From positions 1 through 45,120 of the forward strand of contig NZ_JACJQV010000205.1 of the NCBI RefSeq assembly GCF_014696875.1: a stretch of 45,120 nucleotides of DNA. Direction: 5' to 3'. The stretch's first letter is position 1, and every line of letters begins with the position of its first letter. Under the pieces are notes generated by a model. That model saw only the letters and a program-made list of their open reading frames with translations, was not told where the DNA came from and ran no database searches. Positions 6,669-14,930 of this stretch are shown piece by piece. A program made the translations under genes and the position numbers. Origin of the DNA: Microcystis wesenbergii FACHB-1317. GTDB lineage: Bacteria; Cyanobacteriota; Cyanobacteriia; Cyanobacteriales; Microcystaceae.

Positions 6669-8870
6669 CTATTTTGACTCAATTCGGCGAATCGCCACCA
6701 CTGCCGGCCGGGGAGGTTGATTAACTTGACCACTGGGCCAATTCGACCCTAGGGGTACTTGTCGCATTTGTTCAAATTCCTGCCCATTAGTGGTTTTAAG
6801 GGCAAATTTGCGGTTTTCAAAGGCCAAATCCCGACGAATTCCCCCCGCTTCCCCCGGATGTTGTACTGCCAGAAATAACGTCTCTTGGTCGGGAGTAAAG
6901 TACAATCCCGTTAATTCCGCATCCATGGGAGCGATAGCAAAAGGATAGGGATGCTCTTGACCCTTGGCAAACACCCAAGCGCTATTATTGCCAAAAATAC
7001 CCAATAAATCCCGTTGACTAACCGGGACCCCTTGGGGATAACGAGTTTTCATCTCTCGATTTAACCCACCCGTGGAAATGTCGCTAACCATCCAGAGATT
7101 TCCCTGTTTATCGAAAGCGAGGTTATCGGGATTAGAAAAACCCTCACCTTTCTCTGTCGGTTCCCCTCCATAAGCGACCACATCCCAACGAAAACTTAAG
7201 GAAGCAGCATCGTTGTTATCTTCCCTTAAGCTGATAATCCAACCAAATTCGTAGGGGATTTCGCCATTTGGTCCCTTAAATATCTCCCTATCGGCTCCTC
7301 CCTCCGCTTCACTGGGACTACCAGAGGTAAAGGTCATATATAAAGTGCCATTCTCGTCCACTTCCGTATCTTCCGGGCGACCAGTACAAGTGACCCCAAC
7401 GGCGTTAGCGGCAAAATGAGCATCGATGAGAATTGCCCCCTGTTTTTCCGTCCTATTACCTTCATACAGGTCTGCGAGGGTCTTATATTTAGCTTTGTAG
7501 GCCAGAATCTCCTCATCGTCCTTAAATAGCAGTAATTTAGTATCATTGACCGTTCTTTCGGGATTCGGCAAGGCTACCACCCCATCCCCGCGACTAGCGG
7601 CAATTTGACTCGGTAGGACGGGATTTATCTCCGTGTCGGGATTTAAGGGTATCCAATAACCGGTTTTATCGGGGTTGAATTTGGCCCCGTAGAGCATTCC
7701 TTTTTCTAGGAGTTTTGAGTTATTTTTCGCCTTAATATCGCTAATTTTGCCCTCGGAAACGAATTTATAGACATGACCGCCTCTGCGATCGCATCCTGAA
7801 TAAACCGCCAAGGATTGCCCCGTTTGAGCGAGAAAAGCGACCGCTTCATGGCGAAAACGCCCTAACCAAGTGTGTTTTGTGCCGTAATCGTCGGGATTGG
7901 CCGGATCCACCTCCACCATCCAACCGTATTTATTTCCCGCTAACCCAAAAACGTTACCCCGGCCATCCACTTCCCCACTATTGAGAATAAAGGGAGTAGT
8001 ATCGGGATGCAAAGAGGAACCATCTTTTAACACTACCTCCGTCACTTGGTCTTGAAAGTTCTCCTCGGCACTAAATACGGTCCCCCAAGGCGTTGTTCCC
8101 CCAGCGCAATTTTGAAACGTTCCGATAATTTTTGCCCCTAATCCGTCATCGTAGCCAAGTTTATCGGTTTTGGTAAAAATTGCTACAGCAGGACCGGTGG
8201 CTTTCAGGTAACGACCGTCCTTTAGTCCAGAGATACCGGTAATGCGGCGATCGGCTTTACTATAGGTACGTTGCCATTTTCCCGTTTGATCTTTAGCCAG
8301 GGAAATTACGCCAATTCCCTGATCAATTAAGCCTTCTAGGGAGATTTCCTCGATTTTTGCCCTTAAGCTGGCATCTTGCAGGCGATAGGCGGCAATTTCG
8401 CCCTTTTCGTTCGTTTTTTCCCGTACTTCCTTGACGGGTAGGGTTTTACCAATCACTTGTTCAAAGGTTTGTAGCCAAGTACGACCACTGATATATTCAA
8501 AATTAACGGTTAGATAACCTTGACCCGGACTGGTTTCGATAAAAGATAGATAATCATTGTTATAACCGAAACGGGAATCACCCACTTTATCCCCCCACTG
8601 TGCCAGCACATCATAGGTGAATCCTTGCGGAAGAACGAGATCATCTAGGACTTTATAGGTTTGATAGGCACTTTTTTGGCTTTCATCGCTCATCCCGTCA
8701 ATTTTTAAGGGAATTGGCAGTTTGACTGGAGAAAAGTTTAACCCGAAACTATTGGCAGCGATCGCAGGACTGCTAATCAGAGAGGAATATTTTTTCTCTT
8801 GCAGACTGAAAAAAGAGACACCAGCAGTGGCAGTTAAAAAGGTGAGGAAATTACGGCGAGAAATACTCAT
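6669..8870 (-). CDS. phoX: PhoX-type alkaline phosphatase (DUF839), Tat-exported
   Basis: The 733-residue protein opens with a twin-arginine signal (SRRNFLTFLTATAGVSFFSL), indicating Tat export to the periplasm in a folded, metal-loaded state. The body matches PhoX/DUF839 by motif recall (GGTTPWGTVFSAEENFQ, and GNLWMVSDISTGG near the C-terminus). The family's calcium/iron enzymes release phosphate from organic esters. Upstream are three phased Pho-box half-sites (8961-8990) and a TATAAT, so induction by phosphate starvation is likely. The last ~70 codons are duplicated at 483-691. Length is in the usual range for the family. Confidence 0.92.
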   Translation of the reverse strand: MSISRRNFLTFLTATAGVSFFSLQEKKYSSLISSPAIAANSFGLNFSPVKLPIPLKIDGMSDESQKSAYQTYKVLDDLVLPQGFTYDVLAQWGDKVGDSRFGYNNDYLSFIETSPGQGYLTVNFEYISGRTWLQTFEQVIGKTLPVKEVREKTNEKGEIAAYRLQDASLRAKIEEISLEGLIDQGIGVISLAKDQTGKWQRTYSKADRRITGISGLKDGRYLKATGPAVAIFTKTDKLGYDDGLGAKIIGTFQNCAGGTTPWGTVFSAEENFQDQVTEVVLKDGSSLHPDTTPFILNSGEVDGRGNVFGLAGNKYGWMVEVDPANPDDYGTKHTWLGRFRHEAVAFLAQTGQSLAVYSGCDRRGGHVYKFVSEGKISDIKAKNNSKLLEKGMLYGAKFNPDKTGYWIPLNPDTEINPVLPSQIAASRGDGVVALPNPERTVNDTKLLLFKDDEEILAYKAKYKTLADLYEGNRTEKQGAILIDAHFAANAVGVTCTGRPEDTEVDENGTLYMTFTSGSPSEAEGGADREIFKGPNGEIPYEFGWIISLREDNNDAASLSFRWDVVAYGGEPTEKGEGFSNPDNLAFDKQGNLWMVSDISTGGLNREMKTRYPQGVPVSQRDLLGIFGNNSAWVFAKGQEHPYPFAIAPMDAELTGLYFTPDQETLFLAVQHPGEAGGIRRDLAFENRKFALKTTNGQEFEQMRQVPLGSNWPSGQVNQPPRPAVVAIRRIESK

Positions 8871-8946
8871 ATTTTCAGAAATAAAGTCAAAACTGGTGTT
8901 CAGACCTTGATTAGGTTAAATTTTATTACATAAACTTGACATAGGT

Positions 8947-8952
8947 ATTATA
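8947..8952 (-). promoter_or_regulatory. -10 box of phoX
   Basis: On the minus strand this reads TATAAT. It lies 8 bases downstream of the proximal Pho-box unit and about 75 bases before the phoX start. There is no -35 hexamer, as expected for a promoter activated by a PhoB-type regulator. Confidence 0.55.
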
Positions 8953-8960
8953 TATTATCC

Positions 8961-8990
8961 AAGTTATGACTAAGTTAACAGCCAGTTAAA
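8961..8990 (-). promoter_or_regulatory. Pho box: three 8-bp half-sites at 11-bp spacing
   Basis: On the phoX sense strand the units are TTTAACTG, GTTAACTT and CATAACTT, separated by 3 bases each. This matches the known cyanobacterial Pho-box layout (8-bp direct repeats resembling YTTAAYYW, 3-bp spacers) bound by the PhoB/SphR response regulator. The position just upstream of a TATAAT fits activation. Confidence 0.7.
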
Positions 8991-9090
8991 AGTAATCAGT
9001 AATCAGTGATCAGTAATCGGTGCAAAGACAGTAGAAAACTGCCATTTAATACTGCTCGCTTAATCCATACTGCACACTTAAAACTCAAAT

Positions 9091-9123
9091 CTGATAACTG
9101 ATAACTGATAACTGATAACTGAA
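9091..9123. repeat. Heptamer tandem repeat (CTGATAA units)
   Basis: About four and a half copies of a 7-bp unit (CTGATAA). Related heptamer tracts (ATCAGTA, GTTATCA and so on) occur at about 8993-9022, 9968-10027, 26341-26473, 29524-29608, 29968-30024, 35325-35350 and 42231-42256. They are the short tandemly repeated repetitive sequences typical of cyanobacteria. Confidence 0.85.
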
Positions 9124-9125
9124 TA

Positions 9126-9191
9126 ATCGCTTTAGTCGTCGCCATTTTGGGTGGTGCGGCGAAACTTTTTGGTTTTTTTCCTAATCCCTAG
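9126..9191 (+). pseudogene. Orphan remnant of a type C tail from the 40-41 kb gene array
   Basis: From 9126 the sequence encodes IALVVAILGGAAKLFGFFPN-P-stop. This is almost the same as the last 22 residues of the genes at 40132-41325, including the stop and some bases after it (TAGAAGTG). Everything before it has been replaced by heptamer repeats. It shows that the array family once had, or copied, a member here. Confidence 0.8.
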
Positions 9192-9231
9192 AAGTGGCTA
9201 CTAGGCACGTCTAGGAGCAAGATCAATGTCA

Positions 9232-9915
9232 TTAATCTTTTGATAAAATTCCTTGTAAAAAAGCGGTAGTTTTTAAATCAATCCCTGTAATTGCTGTGCC
9301 AACAACTACCGAATATGCACCAACTTCTAAGGCTTTTTTTGCTTCTGTTGGAGTCGATATTCCTCCTTCACAGATAACAGGAACTGATAACTTATTAACT
9401 AATTCTTCTAGGAAAGAAAAACTCGGCGGCTGCAGCTGTTTAGTGGCTTCTGTGTAACCGTAAAGAGTTGTACCGACAATATCAGCACCAGCTGCCACGG
9501 CATAAATAGCACTTTCGATCGAGTCTATATCTGCCATGACTAATTTACCAGTTTCTTGATGAATACGAGCGATAATTGTGGCTAAATTTTCATCATTAGG
9601 ACGCTTTCTTGGGGTAGCATCCAAGGCAATTATATCGGCACCGGCATCGGCAATGGCGAGAGCATCTTGATATTTGGGAGTAATATATACCGAACAATCG
9701 CGATAATTGCGTTTCCAGAGTCCAATTATCGGTATATCCGGCAATTGTTGACGGGTGGCTTTCAGATGAGCGGGACTATCAATTCTGACCCCACAAGCAC
9801 CCCTATCCACACAAGCATGAGCCATGGCGGCAATAATTACAGGATCGTGCAGAGATGACTCCACTGGCGCTTGACAGGAGACGATTAAACCCGATTTTAA
9901 GGTTTCTATTCGCAT
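9232..9915 (-). CDS. nanE: N-acylglucosamine-6-phosphate 2-epimerase (NanE)
   Basis: The 227-residue TIM-barrel protein matches NanE: an N-terminal LKSGLIVSCQAP, the GLWKRNY stretch, DATPRKRP, VMADIDS and the C-terminal phosphate-binding ICEGGIST...VGTAIT. The enzyme interconverts N-acetylmannosamine-6-phosphate and N-acetylglucosamine-6-phosphate in the cytoplasm, linking amino-sugar salvage to cell-envelope precursors. No sialic-acid catabolism genes are nearby, so a role in surface glycan supply is possible but unproven. Full length for the family. Flanked on both sides by heptamer and G-rich simple repeats. Confidence 0.92.
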   Translation of the reverse strand: MRIETLKSGLIVSCQAPVESSLHDPVIIAAMAHACVDRGACGVRIDSPAHLKATRQQLPDIPIIGLWKRNYRDCSVYITPKYQDALAIADAGADIIALDATPRKRPNDENLATIIARIHQETGKLVMADIDSIESAIYAVAAGADIVGTTLYGYTEATKQLQPPSFSFLEELVNKLSVPVICEGGISTPTEAKKALEVGAYSVVVGTAITGIDLKTTAFLQGILSKD

Positions 9916-10060
9916 AAATTGGGGTGTGGGGTGTGGGGTGTGGGGTGTAGGGAGAAGCTTTTTTCAGTGATCAGTAAACAGTAATCAGTGAACTGAAAAC
10001 TCACATCTGATAACTGATAACTGATAACTAACCCCACCAACAAACTTTTTGCCGCAAACC

Positions 10061-10570
10061 TTACTTATAAGCAGCAATACACTGTTCAACTAAAGCGGTT
10101 ACTGCGTCCACATCTTTCCACCCGAGAATTTCTGTGACTTTTTTCTCTAGATTCTTATAGGTTTTGAAAAACTCGGCGATTTCCTGCAAGCGATGGGGAG
10201 AGACATCTTTAAGAGATTTTACCTCTGCATAACGAGGATCTTTAGCGGGAACACAGAGAATTTTTTCATCGCGATCACCACCATCGATCATTTCTAGCAT
10301 ACCAATGGGACGCGCCGTAATCACACAGCCGGGGAAAGTAGGCTGATCCATGATCACCATACCATCTAAAGGATCGCCATCATCGGCGAGGGTATTGGGA
10401 ACAAAACCATAATCACAGGGATATTGTACCGAAGAATAGAGAACGCGATCGAGAGCAAAGGCGTTTAAATCCTTATCAAACTCGTATTTATTCTTACTAC
10501 CGGCGGTAATTTCCACTAAAACGTTAATTAAACCGGGTTTCGGTTGGGCAGGAATGCGCGATAAATCCAC
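10061..10570 (-). CDS. ppa: Inorganic pyrophosphatase, soluble family I
   Basis: Family I pyrophosphatase, hydrolysing PPi to two phosphates and pulling biosynthetic reactions forward. It shows KNKYEFDKD near the start, [11 protein letters not shown] and the metal-binding [10 protein letters not shown] with the family's aspartates. I start it at the GTG at 10570 ([13 protein letters not shown]), preceded by a GGAG 7 bases upstream. That gives 169 residues, the usual length. An ATG 14 codons further upstream would add [14 protein letters not shown], which is not typical of the family. Confidence 0.93.
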   Translation of the reverse strand: MDLSRIPAQPKPGLINVLVEITAGSKNKYEFDKDLNAFALDRVLYSSVQYPCDYGFVPNTLADDGDPLDGMVIMDQPTFPGCVITARPIGMLEMIDGGDRDEKILCVPAKDPRYAEVKSLKDVSPHRLQEIAEFFKTYKNLEKKVTEILGWKDVDAVTALVEQCIAAYK

Positions 10571-10731
10571 AAACTTTCTCCAAATACAAGACAATAGCGC
10601 CTTTAGAGTCACCTAAAAGCGCAAGCAAAATTAAAAGACACTTTGATTGACTCCGATCCAAATTCTACCCATAAGGGGGATCGGGACGAAGAAAAAAATT
10701 TTTATTTTGGCAATCGTCTATCTCAATTCTG

Positions 10732-10926
10732 TCACCTCATTTGCCTCGTTAGGGAGTAGGATGTGTTACCGGTAAGGGGTTCTTCGGTATAGTTAGGCGT
10801 GGAGTTATATCCAATCGCTAACAAGGGTAACGTTAGGGTCAGAATTGCGATCATGGTTCCGAGTAAATTGGCCCACCTATGACTAGGAGGTTCGGAAGTC
10901 TTCCCTGACGGGTTGCTTGATTCCAT
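10732..10926 (-). CDS. Small single-span membrane protein, 64 aa
   Basis: Hydrophilic start (MESSNPSGKTSEPPSHRW), one hydrophobic helix (about 21-40, LLGTMIAILTLTLPLLAIGY) and a polar tail. It is compatible with a conserved small cyanobacterial membrane protein, but I cannot name it. It lies upstream of ppa on the same strand with a gap of about 160 bases. Confidence 0.5.
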   Translation of the reverse strand: MESSNPSGKTSEPPSHRWANLLGTMIAILTLTLPLLAIGYNSTPNYTEEPLTGNTSYSLTRQMR

Positions 10927-11180
10927 AAAGGGGTCGTGTTGAACTCGACAAGTAAAGAATACGAGAGATATATAGAGCAGTCAGCCATCGGCCTTGAGCT
11001 TTTGGCAAATTACTGCTATTTTTTGCTTTTGAGCTTGGTTAATGTCCCGTTAAAAAGCGAAACATTAACGGCAATACTCTCCCTACTAATTATATTTTAC
11101 CAATTCTTTTCCAAGAGTTCACTCTGATACTTTTCTTGACGATCTCTCCAGATCATGGTCTGTTGGTGTTTGTCCATGTC

Positions 11181-11215
11181 ATACTAAATCAGTCTTTAAT
11201 AACTGGATTTAGTAT
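11181..11215. mobile_element. Minimal MITE, ATACTAAATC ends only
   Basis: ATACTAAATC at the left and its exact inverse complement GATTTAGTAT at the right enclose only 15 bases (AGTCTTTAATAACTG). Those bases match the subterminal part of the longer copy at 20872-20990. This is an internally deleted member of that family. Confidence 0.75.
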
Positions 11216-11460
11216 CAATCCACAAAAAAAATGTCTGAAAGGCTTAAATATTAAGCGATCCAAACATTCTTTCATTGCAATCGGAGGGTGATATTGACTT
11301 TATGTCTTAACTTTGAGCTTACGATAGAAACCTGGCTGTTAATGTAGCCTATTTAACCAAAATATCGATTTTTTGCTGATTTATCGGGATAGACAATCAC
11401 CTTTTCTTAGAAATTATCCGAGTTTAGAGATAATTGGTTAGTAATAATTTCCCCATAAGC

Positions 11461-11575
11461 TAGGTCTCAGAGACCAGCAAGGCATCCTCAAGCCTTGATT
11501 TGTCCTTGCTTGCCATGGACAGCGATCAGGGCAAGTGGAGTTAATCCACCAATATAGATATCATAACTCGATCGA
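11461..11575. other. Cluster of inverted repeats, possible structured RNA
   Basis: Visible stems are GGTCTC/GAGACC with a one-base centre, AGCAAGG/CCTTGCT enclosing an inner AAGGC/GCCTT hairpin, CTTGCC/GGCAAG, and CTCGATCGAG. Several are mutually exclusive, which would suit a switching leader or small RNA, but I recognise no Rfam family. The adjacent gene on the minus strand ends at 11641, so this could also be its 3' region. Confidence 0.3.
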
Positions 11576-11640
11576 GGGAGAAAAGCCAAGAACCTGCGAG
11601 AAAAATGCCGATCACCTCAGATCATGCCGTCAGTCATTCT

Positions 11641-12819
11641 TCAGCGAGAAACCACCTCGCTAGAGGATTCTGATTCTAGGGGGAGAGAGGGTTTAATTAT
11701 CCCGTGTTTTGTCTCCTCTGGTGTCACTTGACGGATAACCTCCAAAGCTTCCTTGATCATTACTGCCATGGGAACCGCGACAATCACCCCCAGTAAACCG
11801 CCCACTCGCGCCCCCGTCAAGACCGAGACTAACACCCAAAAGGGATTTAACCCGGTGACACTGCCCAAAATACGGGGAGCAATGCCGTTTTCGACAATTT
11901 GCTGCACCACTACAGCTACGGCTAAAACTTGCAGAGCTAAACCAATATCGCGCAAAGCTAGTAAAGCTGTCACTGTGACAATGCCGACAGTTCCCCCAAA
12001 AGGGATTAAAGCCATGGTGCCAATCAAGAGGCCGAATAGGAGACCAAAAGGGACTTTAATCGATAAAAATGCCGTGACTAATCCCAGGGCCATGCAAGTG
12101 GCACAAATTACCTGGCCGACAAAGTAATTCTGAAAACTTAACCGTAGGGTTAGGGAAAAGGGTTGTTGGACGGGTTTGGGCAACCATTGGATAATACTCC
12201 TCCAGATATCGGGACTGTGGAGAAGTAGATAAAAGGTGAGGATAATGGTTAGCAGCACATCAAGCACGCGCACCACGGTAAAAACGGTGAGATTAAGGGC
12301 TAAATTAACGCTTCTTCCCGCTAGAATCTGCAATTCTGCCCCTAAACGACTGTTAAACTGAGCGATAACACCATCGAAACTGATCGGAATCGGCAGATTC
12401 ATCGTGTCGATTTTGGTATCTAGTTGCATCAGTTGGCGCTGTCCCGAGTCTAACCATTCTGGCAATCTGTTGACAAATTGCTGTGCTTGGGTGAAGACTA
12501 AGGGAACTAGGGTTATTCCCACGGCCACAAAAATTAAAATCGTGATCAGGGAAACCACGATCGCAGCTAAACCCCGTTTTAATCCCTGACGTTCCAACCA
12601 AGTCACCGGATAACCCAAGAGAAAAGATAGAACGGCCGCTATCAGTAAAATAACAAATAAAGATTCAAAATAGCCAAAAATTGCCGATAATGCCCAGACA
12701 TTCAGGACGACAAGTGGTGCAGCTAGAGCAATCACCAGTAAGCGGGATAAGGAATTCAGGGATTGCCACCACGTCTGAACCCAATTGCGTTTCGGGGGAA
12801 CGACTTTAACTTCCACCAT
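11641..12819 (-). CDS. AI-2E family (PerM-like) membrane transporter
   Basis: A hydrophobic protein with the AI-2E/UPF0118 pattern: two N-terminal helices, a soluble middle region (about 120-200) and a run of helices with GLLFGLLIGTMALIPFGGTV and the family's typical C-terminal PRILGSVTGLNPFWVLVSVL. The family is proposed to export small molecules; the true substrate of cyanobacterial members is unknown. I start at the ATG at 12819 (MVEVKVVPPKRNW, 392 residues), which has AAGAGG 6 bases upstream. The open frame extends 54 codons further, but that part is low-complexity and non-conserved in character. Confidence 0.88.
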   Translation of the reverse strand: MVEVKVVPPKRNWVQTWWQSLNSLSRLLVIALAAPLVVLNVWALSAIFGYFESLFVILLIAAVLSFLLGYPVTWLERQGLKRGLAAIVVSLITILIFVAVGITLVPLVFTQAQQFVNRLPEWLDSGQRQLMQLDTKIDTMNLPIPISFDGVIAQFNSRLGAELQILAGRSVNLALNLTVFTVVRVLDVLLTIILTFYLLLHSPDIWRSIIQWLPKPVQQPFSLTLRLSFQNYFVGQVICATCMALGLVTAFLSIKVPFGLLFGLLIGTMALIPFGGTVGIVTVTALLALRDIGLALQVLAVAVVVQQIVENGIAPRILGSVTGLNPFWVLVSVLTGARVGGLLGVIVAVPMAVMIKEALEVIRQVTPEETKHGIIKPSLPLESESSSEVVSR

Positions 12820-13027
12820 GAAGCCTCTTAAAAGGGTTGTTTCAATACTTGTATTCTGACAGATCGAAGCCGAACCCGCTAACTCAACCGGGGGGAAGTG
12901 GGGTGATGGGGTGTGGGATGCTGACAGGTGTAGGTTTATTACAACAACCTTATGGGTGTAACGGGGGCATGCTGCCGACATTTAAGGTGAACGCATCCGT
13001 TAGGCTGTAGATCTAGTCACTCCATAC

Positions 13028-13056
13028 TTGACAAGACAATGCAGTTGCATTACCAT
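13028..13056 (+). promoter_or_regulatory. Promoter with internal operator-like palindrome for prlF-yhaV
   Basis: TTGACA (13028-13033), a 17-base spacer and TACCAT (13051-13056) form a sigma70-type promoter about 40 bases before the antitoxin start. The spacer contains AATGC-AGTT-GCATT (13038-13051), an inverted repeat well placed for autorepression by the AbrB-like antitoxin. That regulation is known for PrlF-YhaV and is inferred here. Confidence 0.5.
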
Positions 13057-13093
13057 CAATATCTAGTTTTTATAGACAGGCTTAGAGGTCGCT

Positions 13094-13429
13094 ATGGCTG
13101 CAACGATGGCCCCATGCCCAGAATCCACTCTTACCGATCGCTATCAGACTACAATTCCCGATTCCGTTCGCAAAGCCCTTGGCTTGAATAAGCGCGATAA
13201 AATCTGCTACAACATACAGCCCGACGGCAAAGTATGGATTTCCAGGGCTGACGGGACAGAAGAAAATGATCCAGTGCTTGGGAAATTTCTGAATTTTCTT
13301 GCCCAAGATATGGAACAGAACCCTCAACACATACAGCCAATTAGTTCTAACCTAGTCAATCATGTTCAATACTTGGTCTCTGGCGTTGATCTGGAGCTTG
13401 ATGCACCACTTCTGGATGAGGACGAATAA
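13094..13429 (+). CDS. prlF: PrlF-type antitoxin (SpoVT/AbrB fold)
   Basis: The 111-residue protein has the AbrB-type DNA-binding start (DRYQTTIPDSVRKALGLNKRDKICYNI), followed by an acidic C-terminus (LDAPLLDEDE) that would bind the toxin. It precedes the YhaV toxin gene by only 2 bases, the standard antitoxin-first order. In known systems PrlF neutralises YhaV and represses the operon. A second ATG at codon 5 is an alternative start. Confidence 0.88.
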   Translation: MAATMAPCPESTLTDRYQTTIPDSVRKALGLNKRDKICYNIQPDGKVWISRADGTEENDPVLGKFLNFLAQDMEQNPQHIQPISSNLVNHVQYLVSGVDLELDAPLLDEDE

Positions 13430-13431
13430 GG

Positions 13432-13929
13432 TTGTCTATAGATCAGCCCCTAATAATTAATGGATGGAACATATTTGCTCATCCTCTGTTCCTTGAACAG
13501 TTTGAAGAACTTGTGACGCAGGTTGAAGAGCTGCGTCACAAGTTTCCTAAAGATTATAAAAGGAAAAATGCGACAAAGCGTCTAGCTGCCATAGCAAAGT
13601 TAGCCTTTGATACTATTCCTCAAGACCCAACTCGCAGTGATTATCGACAGGGAACTGCGCTTGGAGACGATTACAAACACTGGTTTAGAGCCAAGTTTTT
13701 TCAGCAGTATCGACTGTTTTTTCGATATCATCAAGAGAGTAAAATAATTCTTCTCGCTTGGGTCAATGATGAAAACTCTAAACGAGCTTATGAGAGTAGT
13801 ACAGACGCTTATAGAGTCTTTAGAAAAATGCTGGAGACCGGTCATCCTCCAGATGATTGGAATGACCTACTCAAAGAGGCGAAAAGTACAATTAGCCGTT
13901 TACGCGAAGCTGCTGAAACCGAAATTTAA
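13432..13929 (+). CDS. yhaV: YhaV-type ribonuclease toxin
   Basis: The 165-residue protein matches YhaV: INGWNIFAHPLFLEQFEEL at the start, TALGDDYKHWFRAKFFQQYRLFFR and ILLAWVNDENSKRAYESSTDAY. YhaV is a RelE-superfamily RNase that acts on mRNA at the ribosome. The frame begins at a TTG 2 bases after the prlF stop; no ATG or GTG is available in the right place, so a weak start coupled to antitoxin translation is likely. Its 3' end is followed within about 12 bases by a 291-bp duplicated block. Confidence 0.9.
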   Translation: MSIDQPLIINGWNIFAHPLFLEQFEELVTQVEELRHKFPKDYKRKNATKRLAAIAKLAFDTIPQDPTRSDYRQGTALGDDYKHWFRAKFFQQYRLFFRYHQESKIILLAWVNDENSKRAYESSTDAYRVFRKMLETGHPPDDWNDLLKEAKSTISRLREAAETEI

Positions 13930-13941
13930 TGATAGATATGT

Positions 13942-14232
13942 CTGGACTTACCCATACATAAATACTAAAAAATCAACACAACCCTTATGGAGCTTCTCAG
14001 AAAAAATTGAAAAGAGGCTACTGGGTACATTTTTCACTTGAAAATGGCTTTACCGTTGACTGTATCTGGAGTAGAGCGATTCTATAGAGTTGGCTGTATA
14101 GCGATCGCTAACCTGATTGTAACAGATAGTGTCATCAATCTCTAGAGTAAGCGATTCCCTCTGTAGCCATGTTTAGATAGCTAGTACATTTACACTGGAG
14201 AAGTTCAGTTATATCAAAGAATTTTAGTTATC
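13942..14232. repeat. Duplicated block A, copy 1 (about 291 bp)
   Basis: This stretch recurs at 18529-18821 in the same orientation, with about 95% identity by eye. In copy 2 its last 20 bases encode the end of a PIN toxin gene, so copy 1 carries a stub of that gene end and is probably the derived copy. A MITE begins at the point where homology stops. Confidence 0.85.
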
Positions 14233-14233
14233 T

Positions 14234-14419
14234 GGCTCTTCGGTTTGTCTTATGCAACGTACAGGATTATAAGGAATGAAACTCTTATAGAGAAAGACAT
14301 TTGGCGATTTTTGTCAATTGTTTTTGATCTAGAGCGAACTAATCAATTAAGTCTCTTGCCAGATAAGGATTTAGTCGATTTATGCTCCCCTATCGAACCA
14401 TACCAAGTAACGAAGAGCC
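14234..14419. mobile_element. MITE family M1, copy 1 (186 bp)
   Basis: The ends GGCTCTTCGGTT and AACGAAGAGCC form imperfect terminal inverted repeats. An inverted copy of the same length (187 bp) lies at 21052-21238. The open frame across it on the plus strand is not conserved in the other copy (a 1-base indel and a stop), so it is non-coding. Confidence 0.8.
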
Positions 14420-14435
14420 TTTTTTTTAAGCATAC

Positions 14436-14930
14436 TTACTCTCCAGCTAATCGAAGAACATCATTGACAACTTTATCAGTTAGCCACATTCCTTGATGGC
14501 GTAACTTAGCAATAACGGGAGCAACAGAAGATAGATAGCCCTGCTGCTTCGCTTTAACTAAAACACCAAGCGTTCCTGAATATTTCAAGCGATATAAATC
14601 GGCAATACGTCGGGCTAACTGATCATCAAAAATCAGTAAACTATCTGGATTTTCTAATCCCAAAGCTAATACCTCTGCTTCTCCTTGCCCTAAATCAATA
14701 ATAGCTGGAATTAGACTGACTGATTTAACCAGAGTAATTGAAATCCATTCAATTACCTGAATATTGGGAACATCAATTCCTTGATTTTTACCGATTGCTA
14801 ATTCTTCGATTACTGCTGGAGGAGTCAAGATTTGAGAATACAAGCGTTGGAGCAATTCCAAATAGCCCACTTGATGTAAGTACAGTAGAGGAGAGGTGTT
14901 GACAATGACTTGAGGATTAGGCATTGACAA
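14436..14930 (-). CDS. PIN-domain toxin, DUF3368 family
   Basis: A 164-residue PIN-like nuclease: VNTSPLLYLHQVG supplies the first acidic site region, LGQGEAEVLALGLE the middle acidic cluster, and LLIFDDQLARRIADLY the later aspartates. DUF3368 proteins pair with UPF0175 antitoxins. Its start overlaps the end of the UPF0175 gene by 14 bases (or 8 if the second ATG, MPNPQ, is used), so translation is coupled. A PIN RNase activity is expected. The M1 element sits about 17 bases past its 3' end. Confidence 0.85.
   Translation of the reverse strand: MSMPNPQVIVNTSPLLYLHQVGYLELLQRLYSQILTPPAVIEELAIGKNQGIDVPNIQVIEWISITLVKSVSLIPAIIDLGQGEAEVLALGLENPDSLLIFDDQLARRIADLYRLKYSGTLGVLVKAKQQGYLSSVAPVIAKLRHQGMWLTDKVVNDVLRLAGE

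Larger units (their letters stand above)
10936..11640. other. Long intergenic region with a mini-MITE and a hairpin cluster
   Basis: A 63-codon frame on the plus strand (10936-11127) has no convincing start signal or family and I do not call it. The region holds a 35-bp minimal MITE (11181-11215) and, at about 11461-11575, several overlapping inverted repeats that could belong to a structured RNA. The rest shows nothing I recognise. Confidence 0.5.

Noticed and set aside
10936-11127. 63-codon plus-strand frame with a hydrophobic middle
   Set aside because: No ribosome-binding site, no recognisable family, and it starts within the divergent promoter area of the 64-aa membrane protein gene.
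12820-12981. 54-codon N-terminal extension of the AI-2E family transporter
   Set aside because: The extension covers simple repeats; the internal ATG at 12819 has a proper ribosome-binding site and matches the usual family start.
14245-14496. 83-codon plus-strand frame
   Set aside because: It runs through MITE M1 and into the antisense of the DUF3368 gene; the second M1 copy has a frameshift and a stop in the same stretch.
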